64,000 bases of DNA from an uncultured Eubacteriales bacterium (lineage in GTDB: Bacteria; Bacillota; Clostridia; Oscillospirales; UBA644). The position numbers and the translations under genes are program-made. The notes under the pieces are model-generated. The model was not told where the DNA came from, searched no databases, and saw only the letters and a list, made by a program, of their open reading frames with translations. Below are positions 17,433-25,566 of the stretch, in pieces (the stretch's first letter is position 1; the number at the start of each line of letters is the position of its first letter). Location: assembly GCA_934438175.1 (NCBI GenBank), contig CAKSBH010000003.1:1-64000 (forward strand), written 5' to 3'.

Positions 17433-19418
17433 TCAGGAAATATCCGCCAGTTCCAGATATTCGTTGCCGTGTTCGGCAATATATTCGCTCCGTCCGGGAG
17501 TGTCTTTGCCGAGCAGAAGCGTGAAGACGCGTTCGGTCTTCTCGGCATCCTCCATGGATACGCGGATCAGACGCCGGGTGTCCGGATGCATTGTGGTCAG
17601 CGACATCATATCCGGCTCATTTTCGCCGAGCCCTTTGGAGCGCTGAACCTTGCATTTCCCGTTCAACGAAGCGACGATGTCGTTCTTTTCTTTGTCGGTA
17701 TAGGCAAACAGCGTTTTGTCCTTGGCAGTGATTTCATACAGAGGCGAAACCGCAATATACACCTTGCCTTCCCGGATCAGCGTGGGAACAAGCCGATAAA
17801 GCATCGTCAGAATCAACGTACGGATGTGATAGCCGTCCACATCGGCATCGGTGCAGATGATAATCTTGCCGAACCGAAGATTGGCGAGGTTGAACTCCGT
17901 AGCATTCTTGCTTTTGACGTGGACCTCAATTCCGCAGCCCATAATTTTGATGAGATCCATAATGATCTCGCTTTTGAGAATGGACGACAGATCTGCCTTG
18001 AGGCAGTTGAGAATCTTGCCCCGAACCGGCATGATCGCCTGAAATTCCGCCTGCCGCGCCTGCTGACAGGAACCGAGAGCTGAATCGCCCTCCACAATAT
18101 ACAGTTCCCGGATCTCAGGATCTTTGGATCGACAATCCACAAATTTATCCACCCGGTTGGATATATCCAGATCTCCCGTCAGTTTTTTCTTAATGCTGAG
18201 ACGGGCTTTTTCGGCATTTTCACGGCTGCGCTTATTGATGAGAAGCTGCTCAACAACCTTGTCCGCTTCCTGCTTGTGCTCAATGAAGAACACCTCCAGC
18301 TGATGCCGCAGAAACTCGTTCATGCACTCACGGATAAACTTATTGCTGATGGCTTTTTTGGTCTGGTTCTCATACGAGGTTTCCGTAGATTGCGAATTGG
18401 AAATCAGAAGCAGACAATCGGCAATGTCTGGAAACGAAATACGGCTTTCGTTTTTGGTGTATTTTCCGGTTTGACGGATGTAATTGTCAAACGCATACAC
18501 AAATGCACTCTTGACGGCAAGATCCGGAGCCCCGCCGTGCTCCAGAAAGCTGGAGTTATGATAATATTCCAGACCCTGTACCTTGTTGGAAAAACAGAAC
18601 GTAACGCGCAGCGTCACTTTATATTCCGGCAGATCGTCACGGTCCCTGCCGACACGCTCGCACGACCAGGTCTGCGGCTGCGAAAGAACATCGCTTTCCC
18701 CGATCAGTTCCCGCACATAGTCTTCCACACCGTGCTCATAGTAAAAGGTTTCTTCTTCAAACGTACTTTTTCCGTCCGGCTGATACCGGAACAAAATGGT
18801 CAGCCCGGCATTACAGATTGCCTGACGGCGAAGCGTTTCGGTAAAATACTCCCGGGGAATCATCACATCTTTGAAAACACGGAGGTCCGGCTTCCAGCGA
18901 ATCCGCGTTCCGTTCTTATGCCGGCTTTCTTCTTTGTGAAGCATCTGATCTTCCGGTTCCGCGGGTTCCCCGTTCCGGAACGAAAGCGTATAATGATACG
19001 TTCCGTTGTAAATCTCCGCTTCCATATACTCCGAGGTATATTGAGTGGCGCAAAGACCGAGCCCGTTCAGCCCCAGGGAAAATTCGTACGATTCCGCCTG
19101 CCCTTTTTTGTATTTTCCGCCGGCGTACATCTCACAGAACAGCAAAAACCAATTGTACTGTCCCTCTTTTTCGTTGTAATCCACCGGAATACCGCGTCCG
19201 GAATCCGCCACCTCCAGAGATCCGTCGGAAAAACGCGTTACGATGATCTTGGTACCGTAACCGCCCTTGAACTCGTCAATCGAGTTGGAAAGAATCTCAA
19301 AAAAAGCGTGACAGCACCCATCCAGTCCGTCCGAGCCGAACACAACCGCCGGCTTGGATCGCACGCGCTCTGCGCCCCGAAGAACGGATATGCTGCTGTC
19401 GTCGTATTTCTTTGCCAT
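17433..19418 (-). CDS. Type IIA topoisomerase subunit B (ParE-like)
   Basis: 661 residues. ATP-driven clamp: FEILSNSIDEF with the ATP-contacting Glu and Asn (about residues 41-46) and DSGRGIPV in the GHKL domain; TOPRIM motifs EGDSALGS and TDADVDGYHIRT, and PVRGKILNCLKAD. The usual EGDSAGGS is altered to EGDSALGS, and NCLKAD replaces NVEKA, marking divergence from gyrase. AAGGAGG precedes the ATG at 19418. Nine bases after mtaB and followed by its A subunit. Confidence 0.9.
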   Translation of the reverse strand: MAKKYDDSSISVLRGAERVRSKPAVVFGSDGLDGCCHAFFEILSNSIDEFKGGYGTKIIVTRFSDGSLEVADSGRGIPVDYNEKEGQYNWFLLFCEMYAGGKYKKGQAESYEFSLGLNGLGLCATQYTSEYMEAEIYNGTYHYTLSFRNGEPAEPEDQMLHKEESRHKNGTRIRWKPDLRVFKDVMIPREYFTETLRRQAICNAGLTILFRYQPDGKSTFEEETFYYEHGVEDYVRELIGESDVLSQPQTWSCERVGRDRDDLPEYKVTLRVTFCFSNKVQGLEYYHNSSFLEHGGAPDLAVKSAFVYAFDNYIRQTGKYTKNESRISFPDIADCLLLISNSQSTETSYENQTKKAISNKFIRECMNEFLRHQLEVFFIEHKQEADKVVEQLLINKRSRENAEKARLSIKKKLTGDLDISNRVDKFVDCRSKDPEIRELYIVEGDSALGSCQQARQAEFQAIMPVRGKILNCLKADLSSILKSEIIMDLIKIMGCGIEVHVKSKNATEFNLANLRFGKIIICTDADVDGYHIRTLILTMLYRLVPTLIREGKVYIAVSPLYEITAKDKTLFAYTDKEKNDIVASLNGKCKVQRSKGLGENEPDMMSLTTMHPDTRRLIRVSMEDAEKTERVFTLLLGKDTPGRSEYIAEHGNEYLELADIS

Positions 19419-19427
19419 ATTTCCTCC

Positions 19428-20723
19428 TTATTTTCCGTCCGGACGGATTCTTCCCGTACAGTACGTTTTCTCCGCACCGTCCACCAGAACAGGCAGAATG
19501 CGGTTGGTCAGATCTGTGCGCGATGCCACACGCACCTCGGCATAATTTCTGCAGTGACCGGAATAGATCCCGTTTTTTCCCCGCTCAAACAAAACAGATT
19601 CCGTTTTGCCGATAAGCGAACGCAAGAAGGACGCTTCCGCCTCCTCCGCCACGGCAAGCATCTCCGCCGTGCGACGTTTCCGGATATCCGGCGCAACCGG
19701 ATCCGGGAATTCCGCAGCCCGCGTTCCCGGACGGCTGGAATACGGGAATACATGAACCTTGGAAAACGCCGTTTTCTTTACAAAAGACAGCGATTCCAGA
19801 AAGTCTTCCTCGGTTTCTCCCGGGAAGCCGACGATCACGTCCGTTGTCAGAGCCGCTTGCGGGATGTACCGGCGGATAAACGCAACCGATTCGGAAAATT
19901 CCTGCGGGGTATAGTGCCGGTTCATTGCCTTCAACGTACGGGCACAACCGCTTTGCAGAGAAAGGTGAAACTGTGGACACAGTTTTTCGCACGAAGCAAG
20001 GCGCTGCACGTTTGCTTCGCTCATGAACACCGGCTCCAGCGACCCGAGACGGACGCGTTCCACCCCATCGATCTTCTCAATTTCTTCCAGAAGATCCGCC
20101 AGCGATGTTTTCTCCAGATCTTTGCCGTAACTGTCCAGATGAATGCCGGTGAGAACAATTTCCCGGTACCCGTCTGCGGCAAGACGGCGAATCTCCGCCA
20201 GAGCGTCTTCTTTGGGGCGGGAGCGCACCGGTCCCCGCAGATACGGAATGATGCAATAGGTACAGAAATTGTTGCAGCCGTCTTCGATCTTCACGGTAGC
20301 GCGTGTCCGCTCTCCATGACCGGAAAATGCATTTTCATATACATGACAATCCCGGATCCTTCCCACACGCTCCACCGGATTCCGTCCGGCAAGAAACGCA
20401 TCTACAAGAGAGGGCAACGTCTGCTTTCCGTCACTTCCGATGACAATATCGGCTTCCTCCAGCCCGGATCGCCCGTTTTTCTGCGAAAGACACCCCATAA
20501 CGGCGAGAACGGCATCCGGATATTGTTTTCGGGAACGCCGGACGATCTGTCTGCCCTTACGCTCGCTTTCTTCCGTTACCGCACAGGTGTTGATGATAAC
20601 AACATCCGCACGTTCTCCGTACGGAACGATACAGTCGCCCCGTTCCCGGAATGCCTGTGCGGTTGCATTGCTTTCATATTGATTCACCTTGCAGCCAAGC
20701 GTATAAAAAGCGACACGAAGCAC
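19428..20723 (-). CDS. mtaB: tRNA t6A37 methylthiotransferase MtaB
   Basis: Radical-SAM enzyme that converts t6A to ms2t6A at position 37 of tRNAs reading ANN codons. 431 residues. N-terminal UPF0004 domain starts YTLGCKVNQYES with cysteines for the auxiliary cluster (also in INTCAV and MGCLS); radical-SAM motif CNNFCTYC; C-terminal TRAM-like domain. LGCKVNQYE is typical of MtaB rather than MiaB. GTG start at 20723 with GGAGGAG upstream. First gene of mtaB-topoisomerase B-topoisomerase A. A tRNA-Lys(UUU), a substrate of this enzyme class, lies 370 bases away. Confidence 0.95.
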   Translation of the reverse strand: MLRVAFYTLGCKVNQYESNATAQAFRERGDCIVPYGERADVVIINTCAVTEESERKGRQIVRRSRKQYPDAVLAVMGCLSQKNGRSGLEEADIVIGSDGKQTLPSLVDAFLAGRNPVERVGRIRDCHVYENAFSGHGERTRATVKIEDGCNNFCTYCIIPYLRGPVRSRPKEDALAEIRRLAADGYREIVLTGIHLDSYGKDLEKTSLADLLEEIEKIDGVERVRLGSLEPVFMSEANVQRLASCEKLCPQFHLSLQSGCARTLKAMNRHYTPQEFSESVAFIRRYIPQAALTTDVIVGFPGETEEDFLESLSFVKKTAFSKVHVFPYSSRPGTRAAEFPDPVAPDIRKRRTAEMLAVAEEAEASFLRSLIGKTESVLFERGKNGIYSGHCRNYAEVRVASRTDLTNRILPVLVDGAEKTYCTGRIRPDGK

Positions 20724-20771
20724 GGCGGTTTTCTCCTCCCTCTATATGGTTCTTATTGATACAATAAATTT

Positions 20772-20800
20772 ATTATACAATATTTTCCGAAAAAAAACAA
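20772..20800 (-). promoter_or_regulatory. Promoter of mtaB (TTGTTT-17-TATAAT)
   Basis: Minus strand TTGTTT (20795-20800), 17-base spacer, TATAAT (20772-20777); expected start near 20765, about 40 bases before the GTG of mtaB. Confidence 0.7.
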
Positions 20801-20877
20801 GGGGGAACCCCGATCCCCAAGGGAAAAATCGGCACGCCGAACCTTTTTTTCTGTTTCGCATACGCTGGAATGAGGTG

Positions 20878-21003
20878 ATGACTGTGTTCAACAGCGATAA
20901 CAACATACTCTGGATCGTAATCATTGCGGCGGTCGTTCTGTATTTCTGTTGCTTCGACGACAAGAACTCCTGCGACTGCAAACCCCAACCTCGCTGCTGC
21001 TGA
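20878..21003 (+). CDS. Tiny single-helix membrane peptide with Cys-rich tail
   Basis: 41 residues, start ATG at 20878 with GAGGTG directly upstream. About 10 polar residues, one hydrophobic helix (NILWIVIIAAVVLYFC), then a Cys/Asp/Lys-rich tail ending PRCC; six cysteines in the last 20 residues. Short peptides of this build (one helix plus cysteine tail) are common in spore formers and often unannotated; a spore-coat or membrane-associated metal or disulphide role is conceivable but unproven. It sits alone between divergent mtaB and a hairpin. Confidence 0.65.
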   Translation: MTVFNSDNNILWIVIIAAVVLYFCCFDDKNSCDCKPQPRCC

Positions 21004-21010
21004 GTGAAAA

Positions 21011-21054
21011 ACGGAAACATCCCCGGACGTTCTTCGTTCCGGGGATGTTTCCGT
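21011..21054. terminator. Strong hairpin between small peptide gene and tRNA-Lys
   Basis: Perfect 17-bp stem (21011-21027 with 21038-21054), 10-base loop, A-rich on both outer sides. The following T-run exists on the minus-strand side, making it a second terminator for tRNA-Lys; it may also stabilise the 3' end of the small peptide mRNA. Confidence 0.7.
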
Positions 21055-21087
21055 AAAAAAGACCCCGGACGCAATTGCATCCGGGAC
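21055..21087 (-). terminator. Terminator of tRNA-Lys
   Basis: Minus strand: stem GTCCCGGATGC/GCGTCCGGGGTC-like pairing around loop AATT, directly followed by six T (21055-21060). It begins a few bases after the CCA end of the tRNA. Confidence 0.8.
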
Positions 21088-21089
21088 TT

Positions 21090-21165
21090 TGGTGAACCAT
21101 CGGAGGCTCGAACTCCGGACCCCTTGATTAAAAGTCAAGTGCTCTACCAACTGAGCTAATGATTC
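21090..21165 (-). tRNA. tRNA-Lys (anticodon UUU)
   Basis: 76 bases including an encoded 3' CCA. Acceptor GAATCAT pairs with ATGGTTC (one G-U), D-arm TAGCTCAGTTGGTAGAGC, anticodon stem CTTGA/TCAAG with loop CTTTTAA (anticodon TTT), T-arm with GGTTCGA-like GAGTTCGAGCC. Single tRNA with its own consensus promoter and tandem terminators. Confidence 0.97.
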
Positions 21166-21189
21166 ATATCGTTTTTAACCGACTCGTAT

Positions 21190-21218
21190 ATTATAGCAAA
21201 GCCATCACAATTTGTCAA
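21190..21218 (-). promoter_or_regulatory. Consensus promoter of tRNA-Lys (TTGACA-17-TATAAT)
   Basis: Minus strand perfect TTGACA (21213-21218), 17-base spacer, perfect TATAAT (21190-21195). Start expected near 21183, about 18 bases before the mature tRNA. Confidence 0.9.
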
Positions 21219-21259
21219 GAGCGAAAAAAAATTTTTTTGAAAAACACAGAGAGGTTTTT

Positions 21260-21904
21260 ATGGATGTGAGAATCCGCACCGAACGGATTGACGACCTTCT
21301 GTTTGCCAGACGGCGTCCCGTGCTGGAAATAAAAATAGAATACCCCGTTGTATCCGGAAATATTCCCCCGCGTTTCGAAACCATGTTCAATGCTGGATTT
21401 CTGCGTCGGGCACGGGAATTCAACGACCGGGCGCGCAGTGTTTTTTACGCAGCGGCAAAACAACGGCTGAACTTCTGCGAACGGTTTGGGTTTTCCTTTG
21501 ATTTTTTCATCTGCTCGGAGGCACTCACCGTAACACTGGCAACCCCGCATCGGATCAGTTTATACATGGATCGCTGTGTGTTTACCGGAGAAAGCCGGCA
21601 AAACATCACCCGCTCCGCCATGACCTTTTCCGTAAAGGACTCCCGCCGGATTCTGCCGCCGGAAATCTTTCGCGGCACCAATGTCCGTCGGACCGTCACC
21701 GAGGAGATATGCCGCCAGATCCGCCAATCCGACCCGTCCGTTTCCTATCTGGAAGATGCCGAGCAGCGTGCCGTTTCCCATTTCAACGCCGAACATTTTT
21801 ATCTTACAACCGACGGGGTCTGTGTGTTTTATCCTGCCGGAACAATTGCCCCGTTTGACGCGGGAATCCGCCCGTTCTTCGTTGACAACTCCTTGCTGAT
21901 GTAG
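21260..21904 (+). CDS. DUF3298-like (RsiV C-terminal-like) protein without membrane anchor
   Basis: 214 residues from ATG 21260 (GAGAGG upstream). The C-terminal half resembles the DUF3298 domain of anti-sigma factor RsiV and PdaC: HFYLTTDGVCVFYPAGTIAPFDAGIRPF fits the family pattern of a Leu-Thr-Gly strand followed by an IAPYAxG turn. Unlike RsiV there is no transmembrane segment or signal peptide, so this copy appears cytoplasmic. In RsiV this domain binds lysozyme outside the cell; what a soluble copy binds is unknown. Gene ends at the promoter of the following reductase. Confidence 0.65.
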   Translation: MDVRIRTERIDDLLFARRRPVLEIKIEYPVVSGNIPPRFETMFNAGFLRRAREFNDRARSVFYAAAKQRLNFCERFGFSFDFFICSEALTVTLATPHRISLYMDRCVFTGESRQNITRSAMTFSVKDSRRILPPEIFRGTNVRRTVTEEICRQIRQSDPSVSYLEDAEQRAVSHFNAEHFYLTTDGVCVFYPAGTIAPFDAGIRPFFVDNSLLM

Positions 21905-21910
21905 TATAAT
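21882..21910 (+). promoter_or_regulatory. Consensus promoter (TTGACA-17-TATAAT) for the reductase gene
   Basis: TTGACA at 21882-21887 lies inside the end of the preceding gene, TATAAT at 21905-21910 just after its stop codon. Start near 21917, 24 bases before the ATG at 21941. Confidence 0.85.
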
Positions 21911-21940
21911 AATTAAAAAACATCCGAACGGAGGATTTCC

Positions 21941-22657
21941 ATGCGCACAGTCGTCATCACCGGCGCATCCCGCGGAATCGGAGCCGGGATTGCCCGGTAT
22001 TTTGATGCCTGCGGAGATCGCGTCATCGTCAATTATCATCGTTCCGAATCGCAGGCACTTGCCCTGGTAAAAACGCTGTCCAACGCCGTTCCCTTCCGCG
22101 CCGATGTATCCGATTCCGCCCAGGCAAACGCATTGCTTGCCTTTGCCGCTCAATTCGGAACGGTCGACGTTCTGGTGTGCAATGCAGGGGTTTCTTTGCT
22201 CCGGCAGATCCAGGACGTGACCGACGAAGAATATGACCGGGTCTTTTCTGTAAACATGAAAGGGGTCTTTCACGCAATCCGCGCCGCCGTGCCGCAGATG
22301 CTTTCCGCCCACAGGGGCAGCATTGTTGCGGTTTCGTCGATGTGGGGACAAAGCGGGGCTTCCTGCGAAAGCGTCTATGCCGCCTCCAAAGCGGCTGTCA
22401 TCGGATTTGTCCGTTCGCTTGCCGCGGAACTCGGGCCTTCCGGCATCCGGGTCAATGCCGTTGCCCCGGGGCTGATTGATACAGATATGAACCGGAATCT
22501 CGGCAAAGACACCGTCCGGTCCCTGGTCGAAGATACTCCCCTCGGCAGAATCGGAACCCCCGAAGATGTGGCAAAAGCCGTGGGCTTCCTCGCCTCCGAC
22601 GATGCCTCATTTCTGACCGGACAGGTACTCGGGATCGACGGCGGATTTCTGCTCTGA
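21941..22657 (+). CDS. SDR-family oxidoreductase, FabG-like
   Basis: 238 residues. NAD(P)-dependent short-chain dehydrogenase with Rossmann motif TGASRGIGAG (residues 6-15), NAG (VCNAGVS), catalytic Ser in VAVSSMWGQSG, catalytic YAASK (Tyr and Lys), and VAPGLIDTDM. Closest by pattern to 3-oxoacyl-ACP reductase (FabG), but no other fatty acid synthesis gene is nearby, so the substrate is uncertain. Strong own promoter and terminator: a single-gene unit. ATG has CGGAGGA upstream. Confidence 0.9.
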   Translation: MRTVVITGASRGIGAGIARYFDACGDRVIVNYHRSESQALALVKTLSNAVPFRADVSDSAQANALLAFAAQFGTVDVLVCNAGVSLLRQIQDVTDEEYDRVFSVNMKGVFHAIRAAVPQMLSAHRGSIVAVSSMWGQSGASCESVYAASKAAVIGFVRSLAAELGPSGIRVNAVAPGLIDTDMNRNLGKDTVRSLVEDTPLGRIGTPEDVAKAVGFLASDDASFLTGQVLGIDGGFLL

Positions 22658-22676
22658 TTTTCTTTTTTCCCGCTTG

Positions 22677-22702
22677 GCACCGTGCAGGTCACGGTGCTTT
22701 TT
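22677..22702 (+). terminator. Terminator of the SDR gene
   Basis: Stem GCACCGTG/CACGGTGC, loop CAGGT, followed by TTTTT. Confidence 0.9.
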
Positions 22703-22782
22703 CATTTCCTGCGGCACACGTCTTTTTTGCGGCGATCTGCCATAAACTGAAAAAAGAGAGTTTTCGTTTTTTCGGAGGCACT

Positions 22783-23910
22783 ATGAAACCGTTTTTATCC
22801 GTCCTGTTTGTTTTGGCTGTTTTGTTTTCCGTGACGTTCTCCGCAATGGCAGAGGAAGAAACGTCAGCCGCATCCATGATCTGCATGGAGGCAGGAACAT
22901 GCACGGTTCTGTTTGAAAAAGATGCCGATACCCGTCGCCCGATGGCAAGCACCACCAAAATCATGACCGCACTGATCGTTCTGGAAAACGCAGCACTGAC
23001 CGATGTGTTCACGGTGTCCGAATCCGCTGCCGCCGTGACCGGATCCCGCATGGGACTGCTGCCGGAAGACCGTGTTTCCGTCTGGGATCTTCTGCACATG
23101 CTGATGCTGGAAAGCGCAAACGATGCCGCAGAAACACTGGCGGAAAATGTGGCGGGATCCTGCTCCGCTTTCGTGGAGCTTATGAACGAACGGGCGAAAG
23201 AAATGGGGCTGACCGACACCCATTTTGCCAATCCGCACGGACTCCCGGACGACAATCATTACACCACGGCCCGGGAACTGGCAGTTCTGACGGCGGAAGC
23301 CATGCGAAACCGGATGTTCCGACAGCTGGTATCCACCAAAACAATCCGGCTGGATTACCACGGACTTGTCCTTTCCAATTCCAACCGTCTTCTTCGGCGG
23401 CGTCCGGACGTAACCGGCGTGAAAACAGGATTCACCAAAAAAGCGGGACGCTGTCTTGTTTCTTCTGCCGAACGGGACAGAATCCGGATCCTCTGTGTCA
23501 CGCTCAACGACGGAAACGACTGGAACGATCACATCTCTGTGCAGGATCGGGCATTTTCGCGGGTATCTTCCTATCCCGCGGCAAAAGCCGGAACACTGAA
23601 AGTTTCCATTCCGCTGCTGGGCGCGGATGTCTCCTCGATCTGCGCCTTCGCAGCAGAGGATCTGATCGGAGCCGCCGTGGACGGAAAAGAACCGGATTAC
23701 ACCGTTTGCTTTCTTACGCCGCCTGCCTGCCATGCGCCTGTCCGTGCCGGAGATCCTGCAGGAACTGCCGTTTTGTTTTTCAACGGGCGGATCGCCGCTG
23801 AGGTTCCGCTGTTCTATGCGCAATCGGTTGCTGTAAGCGACAAGAAAGAACATGCTTTTGCACGATTCCGCTTTTGTTTTTCAAAACTTTTGCAATACCT
23901 CTTGCCATAA
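22783..23910 (+). CDS. D-alanyl-D-alanine carboxypeptidase (DacF/PBP5-like)
   Basis: 375 residues, exported. Signal peptide of about 23 residues ending in SAMA. Serine peptidase S11: active-site STTK at 56-59, SAN at 111-113, KTG at 214-216. It removes the terminal D-Ala from peptidoglycan stem peptides. The last 20 residues (FARFRFCFSKLLQYLLP) look like the amphipathic membrane anchor of this family. In spore formers several paralogues exist (DacA, DacB, DacF); which one this is cannot be decided here. CGGAGG precedes the ATG. Confidence 0.93.
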   Translation: MKPFLSVLFVLAVLFSVTFSAMAEEETSAASMICMEAGTCTVLFEKDADTRRPMASTTKIMTALIVLENAALTDVFTVSESAAAVTGSRMGLLPEDRVSVWDLLHMLMLESANDAAETLAENVAGSCSAFVELMNERAKEMGLTDTHFANPHGLPDDNHYTTARELAVLTAEAMRNRMFRQLVSTKTIRLDYHGLVLSNSNRLLRRRPDVTGVKTGFTKKAGRCLVSSAERDRIRILCVTLNDGNDWNDHISVQDRAFSRVSSYPAAKAGTLKVSIPLLGADVSSICAFAAEDLIGAAVDGKEPDYTVCFLTPPACHAPVRAGDPAGTAVLFFNGRIAAEVPLFYAQSVAVSDKKEHAFARFRFCFSKLLQYLLP

Positions 23911-23930
23911 ACCGAATTTTGTAGTACAAT
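23902..23930 (+). promoter_or_regulatory. Promoter of the pseudouridine synthase gene (TTGCCA-17-TACAAT)
   Basis: TTGCCA at 23902-23907 overlaps the end of the carboxypeptidase gene; 17-base spacer; TACAAT at 23925-23930. Start near 23937, about 40 bases before the GTG. Confidence 0.65.
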
Positions 23931-23977
23931 AAGGTGTAAGTTCTCTTTACGGAAACTACAGAAACGGAGAGTGCGGC

Positions 23978-24832
23978 GTGAGAATTCACAAATTCATTGC
24001 CGATTGCGGCGTATGTTCCCGTCGTGCGGCGGAAAAACTCTTGGAAGAGGGCAAAGTGCTCGTCAACGGCAAACCCGCGCAGATCGGTCAGGAGATTGAC
24101 CCGGAGCATGATCGTGTAACCTGTGAAGGCAAGCGGGTACGGCTGAAAAAAGCGGATAAACGGTACTTTATGTTTTACAAACCCCGCGGAGTCATCACCT
24201 CGATGAAGGCACAGGATGACCGCAATGTTGTAGCGGATCTGATCGCAGGCATTGAAGGGCGTGTTTATCCGGTGGGACGTCTGGACAAGGATTCCGAAGG
24301 TCTTCTGATTCTCACCGATGACGGTGAAGCGGCGCAGAAAATGATGCACCCGTCCACAGAACTTCCCAAAACCTATCGGGTAACTGTCAAGGGAGATCCG
24401 ACCGATGACCAGTTGAAGCGGCTGAGAGAGGGGATCCGTCTGGACGACAATACGGTGACACAGCCCGCCGAAGTTCTCATTCACAGCAGTACAGACACAA
24501 AAACGGTTCTGTATTTTACCATCCGTGAGGGGAAAAACCGACAGATCCGACGGATGTGCGAGGAAGTCGGATTGGAGATTCTTCTGCTGAAGCGCATTGC
24601 GATCGGAAGCATCCGGCTTGGTCATCTTACCCCTGGTGCTTACCGTCCCCTGTCACACAGTGAAATCCGGGAACTGCTCACATCACTCGGCATTGATCCC
24701 GCACAGAAACTGATCAAAAAAGAACGACCCGGAGCAGCGCCGCAGACAAACGGACGCAAAACCTACAAACGCAAATCGGAAAAATCCATTCACGAACGTC
24801 GGTTTGTCAAACAATTTGTCAAGAAAAAATAA
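23978..24832 (+). CDS. RluB/RsuA-family 23S rRNA pseudouridine synthase
   Basis: 284 residues from GTG 23978. N-terminal S4 RNA-binding domain (HKFIADCGVCSRRAAEKLL...VLVNG, residues 4-30), catalytic GRLDKDSEGLL with Asp at about residue 103, and the EGKNRQIRRMCE motif. The C-terminal 45 residues are basic and probably bind rRNA. RluB modifies position 2605 of 23S rRNA in E. coli; assignment to RluB rather than RsuA rests on general pattern. Followed 29 bases later by an APRT-like gene with no terminator between. Confidence 0.92.
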   Translation: MRIHKFIADCGVCSRRAAEKLLEEGKVLVNGKPAQIGQEIDPEHDRVTCEGKRVRLKKADKRYFMFYKPRGVITSMKAQDDRNVVADLIAGIEGRVYPVGRLDKDSEGLLILTDDGEAAQKMMHPSTELPKTYRVTVKGDPTDDQLKRLREGIRLDDNTVTQPAEVLIHSSTDTKTVLYFTIREGKNRQIRRMCEEVGLEILLLKRIAIGSIRLGHLTPGAYRPLSHSEIRELLTSLGIDPAQKLIKKERPGAAPQTNGRKTYKRKSEKSIHERRFVKQFVKKK

Positions 24833-24861
24833 ATTTGAAATAGAAGAGGTTTCACGTCATT

Positions 24862-25407
24862 ATGGAAGGTTATTATAAGCTCAGCGTTGCGGGACTGGAA
24901 CGCAACCTGAAAAAATATGCGGTCAACGAATCGTTGGACATTGCCGCCTTTATTCTTTTCGGAGATGTTGAACTGACCGAAAAATGCGCAGCTGCCATGA
25001 TCCCCCTGCTTCCGGAGCATGATATCATGATTGTCGCCGAAGCAAAGGGAATTCCCCTCATTCATGAACTGGCGCGCCAGATGGGCGAAAACACCTATGT
25101 CGTCGCCCGCAAGGCACCGAAAGTATATATGACCGATCCGCTGACCGTCAATGTCCACTCCATCACCACAAAAAATGTGCAGACGCTCTGCATCGGACAG
25201 GAAGATGTGGAAAAACTGAAGGGAAAACGGGTTCTGATCGTAGACGATGTTATCAGCACGGGAGATTCTCTCGCTGCCGTTGTCGAATTGGTACGGCAGG
25301 CAGGCGGAAACATCGTAGGACAGGCCGCGGTCCTCGCCGAGGGCGATGCCGCCCAGCGCAAAGACATCATTTTTCTCGAAAAACTGCCCCTGTTCTTCAA
25401 AAACTGA
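24862..25407 (+). CDS. Phosphoribosyltransferase, adenine PRTase-like
   Basis: 181 residues. Type I PRTase fold with the PRPP-binding motif VLIVDDVISTGDS at 124-136 and APRT-like AEAKGIPLIHELA segment. Would form a nucleoside monophosphate from a purine base and PRPP. It deviates from standard Apt (about 170 residues, ARGF motif), as AEAKGI replaces the usual ESRGF, so substrate choice (adenine, xanthine or a regulatory role) is open. Co-transcribed with the pseudouridine synthase gene; a strong terminator follows. Confidence 0.85.
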   Translation: MEGYYKLSVAGLERNLKKYAVNESLDIAAFILFGDVELTEKCAAAMIPLLPEHDIMIVAEAKGIPLIHELARQMGENTYVVARKAPKVYMTDPLTVNVHSITTKNVQTLCIGQEDVEKLKGKRVLIVDDVISTGDSLAAVVELVRQAGGNIVGQAAVLAEGDAAQRKDIIFLEKLPLFFKN

Positions 25408-25421
25408 ACGGACGTTTCCTA

Positions 25422-25454
25422 GGCACACACGAAATTCTCGTGTGTGCCCTTTTT
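25422..25454 (+). terminator. Terminator of the APRT-like gene
   Basis: Perfect 11-bp stem GGCACACACGA/TCGTGTGTGCC with loop AATTC, followed by CTTTTT. Confidence 0.92.
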
Positions 25455-25497
25455 GCACCTTGAAATCACGTTTTGTGATATATCGCCGCAAAAACCC

Positions 25498-25525
25498 TTG
25501 ACTTTTTTCAAAAATGTGCTATAAT
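25498..25525 (+). promoter_or_regulatory. Promoter of the radical-SAM pair (TTGACT-16-TATAAT)
   Basis: TTGACT at 25498-25503, 16-base spacer, TATAAT at 25520-25525. Start near 25532; leader of 35 bases with AAGGTGGG before the ATG at 25567. Confidence 0.8.
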
Positions 25526-25566
25526 AAGTTTACGAAATGTGATATTTATAAGGTGGGCCGTATGCG

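Noticed and set aside
20756..20781. AATAAATTTATT palindrome and a TTGATA/TACAAT pair on the plus strand
   Set aside because: The spacer is only 14 bases and the palindrome is explained by AT-rich sequence overlapping the mtaB promoter.
20841..20867. AC-N16-CATACGCTG, matching the sigma-K pattern AC-N16-CATANNNTA, before the small Cys-rich gene
   Set aside because: Transcription would start about 4 bases before the ATG and exclude the ribosome binding site, so it is probably chance.
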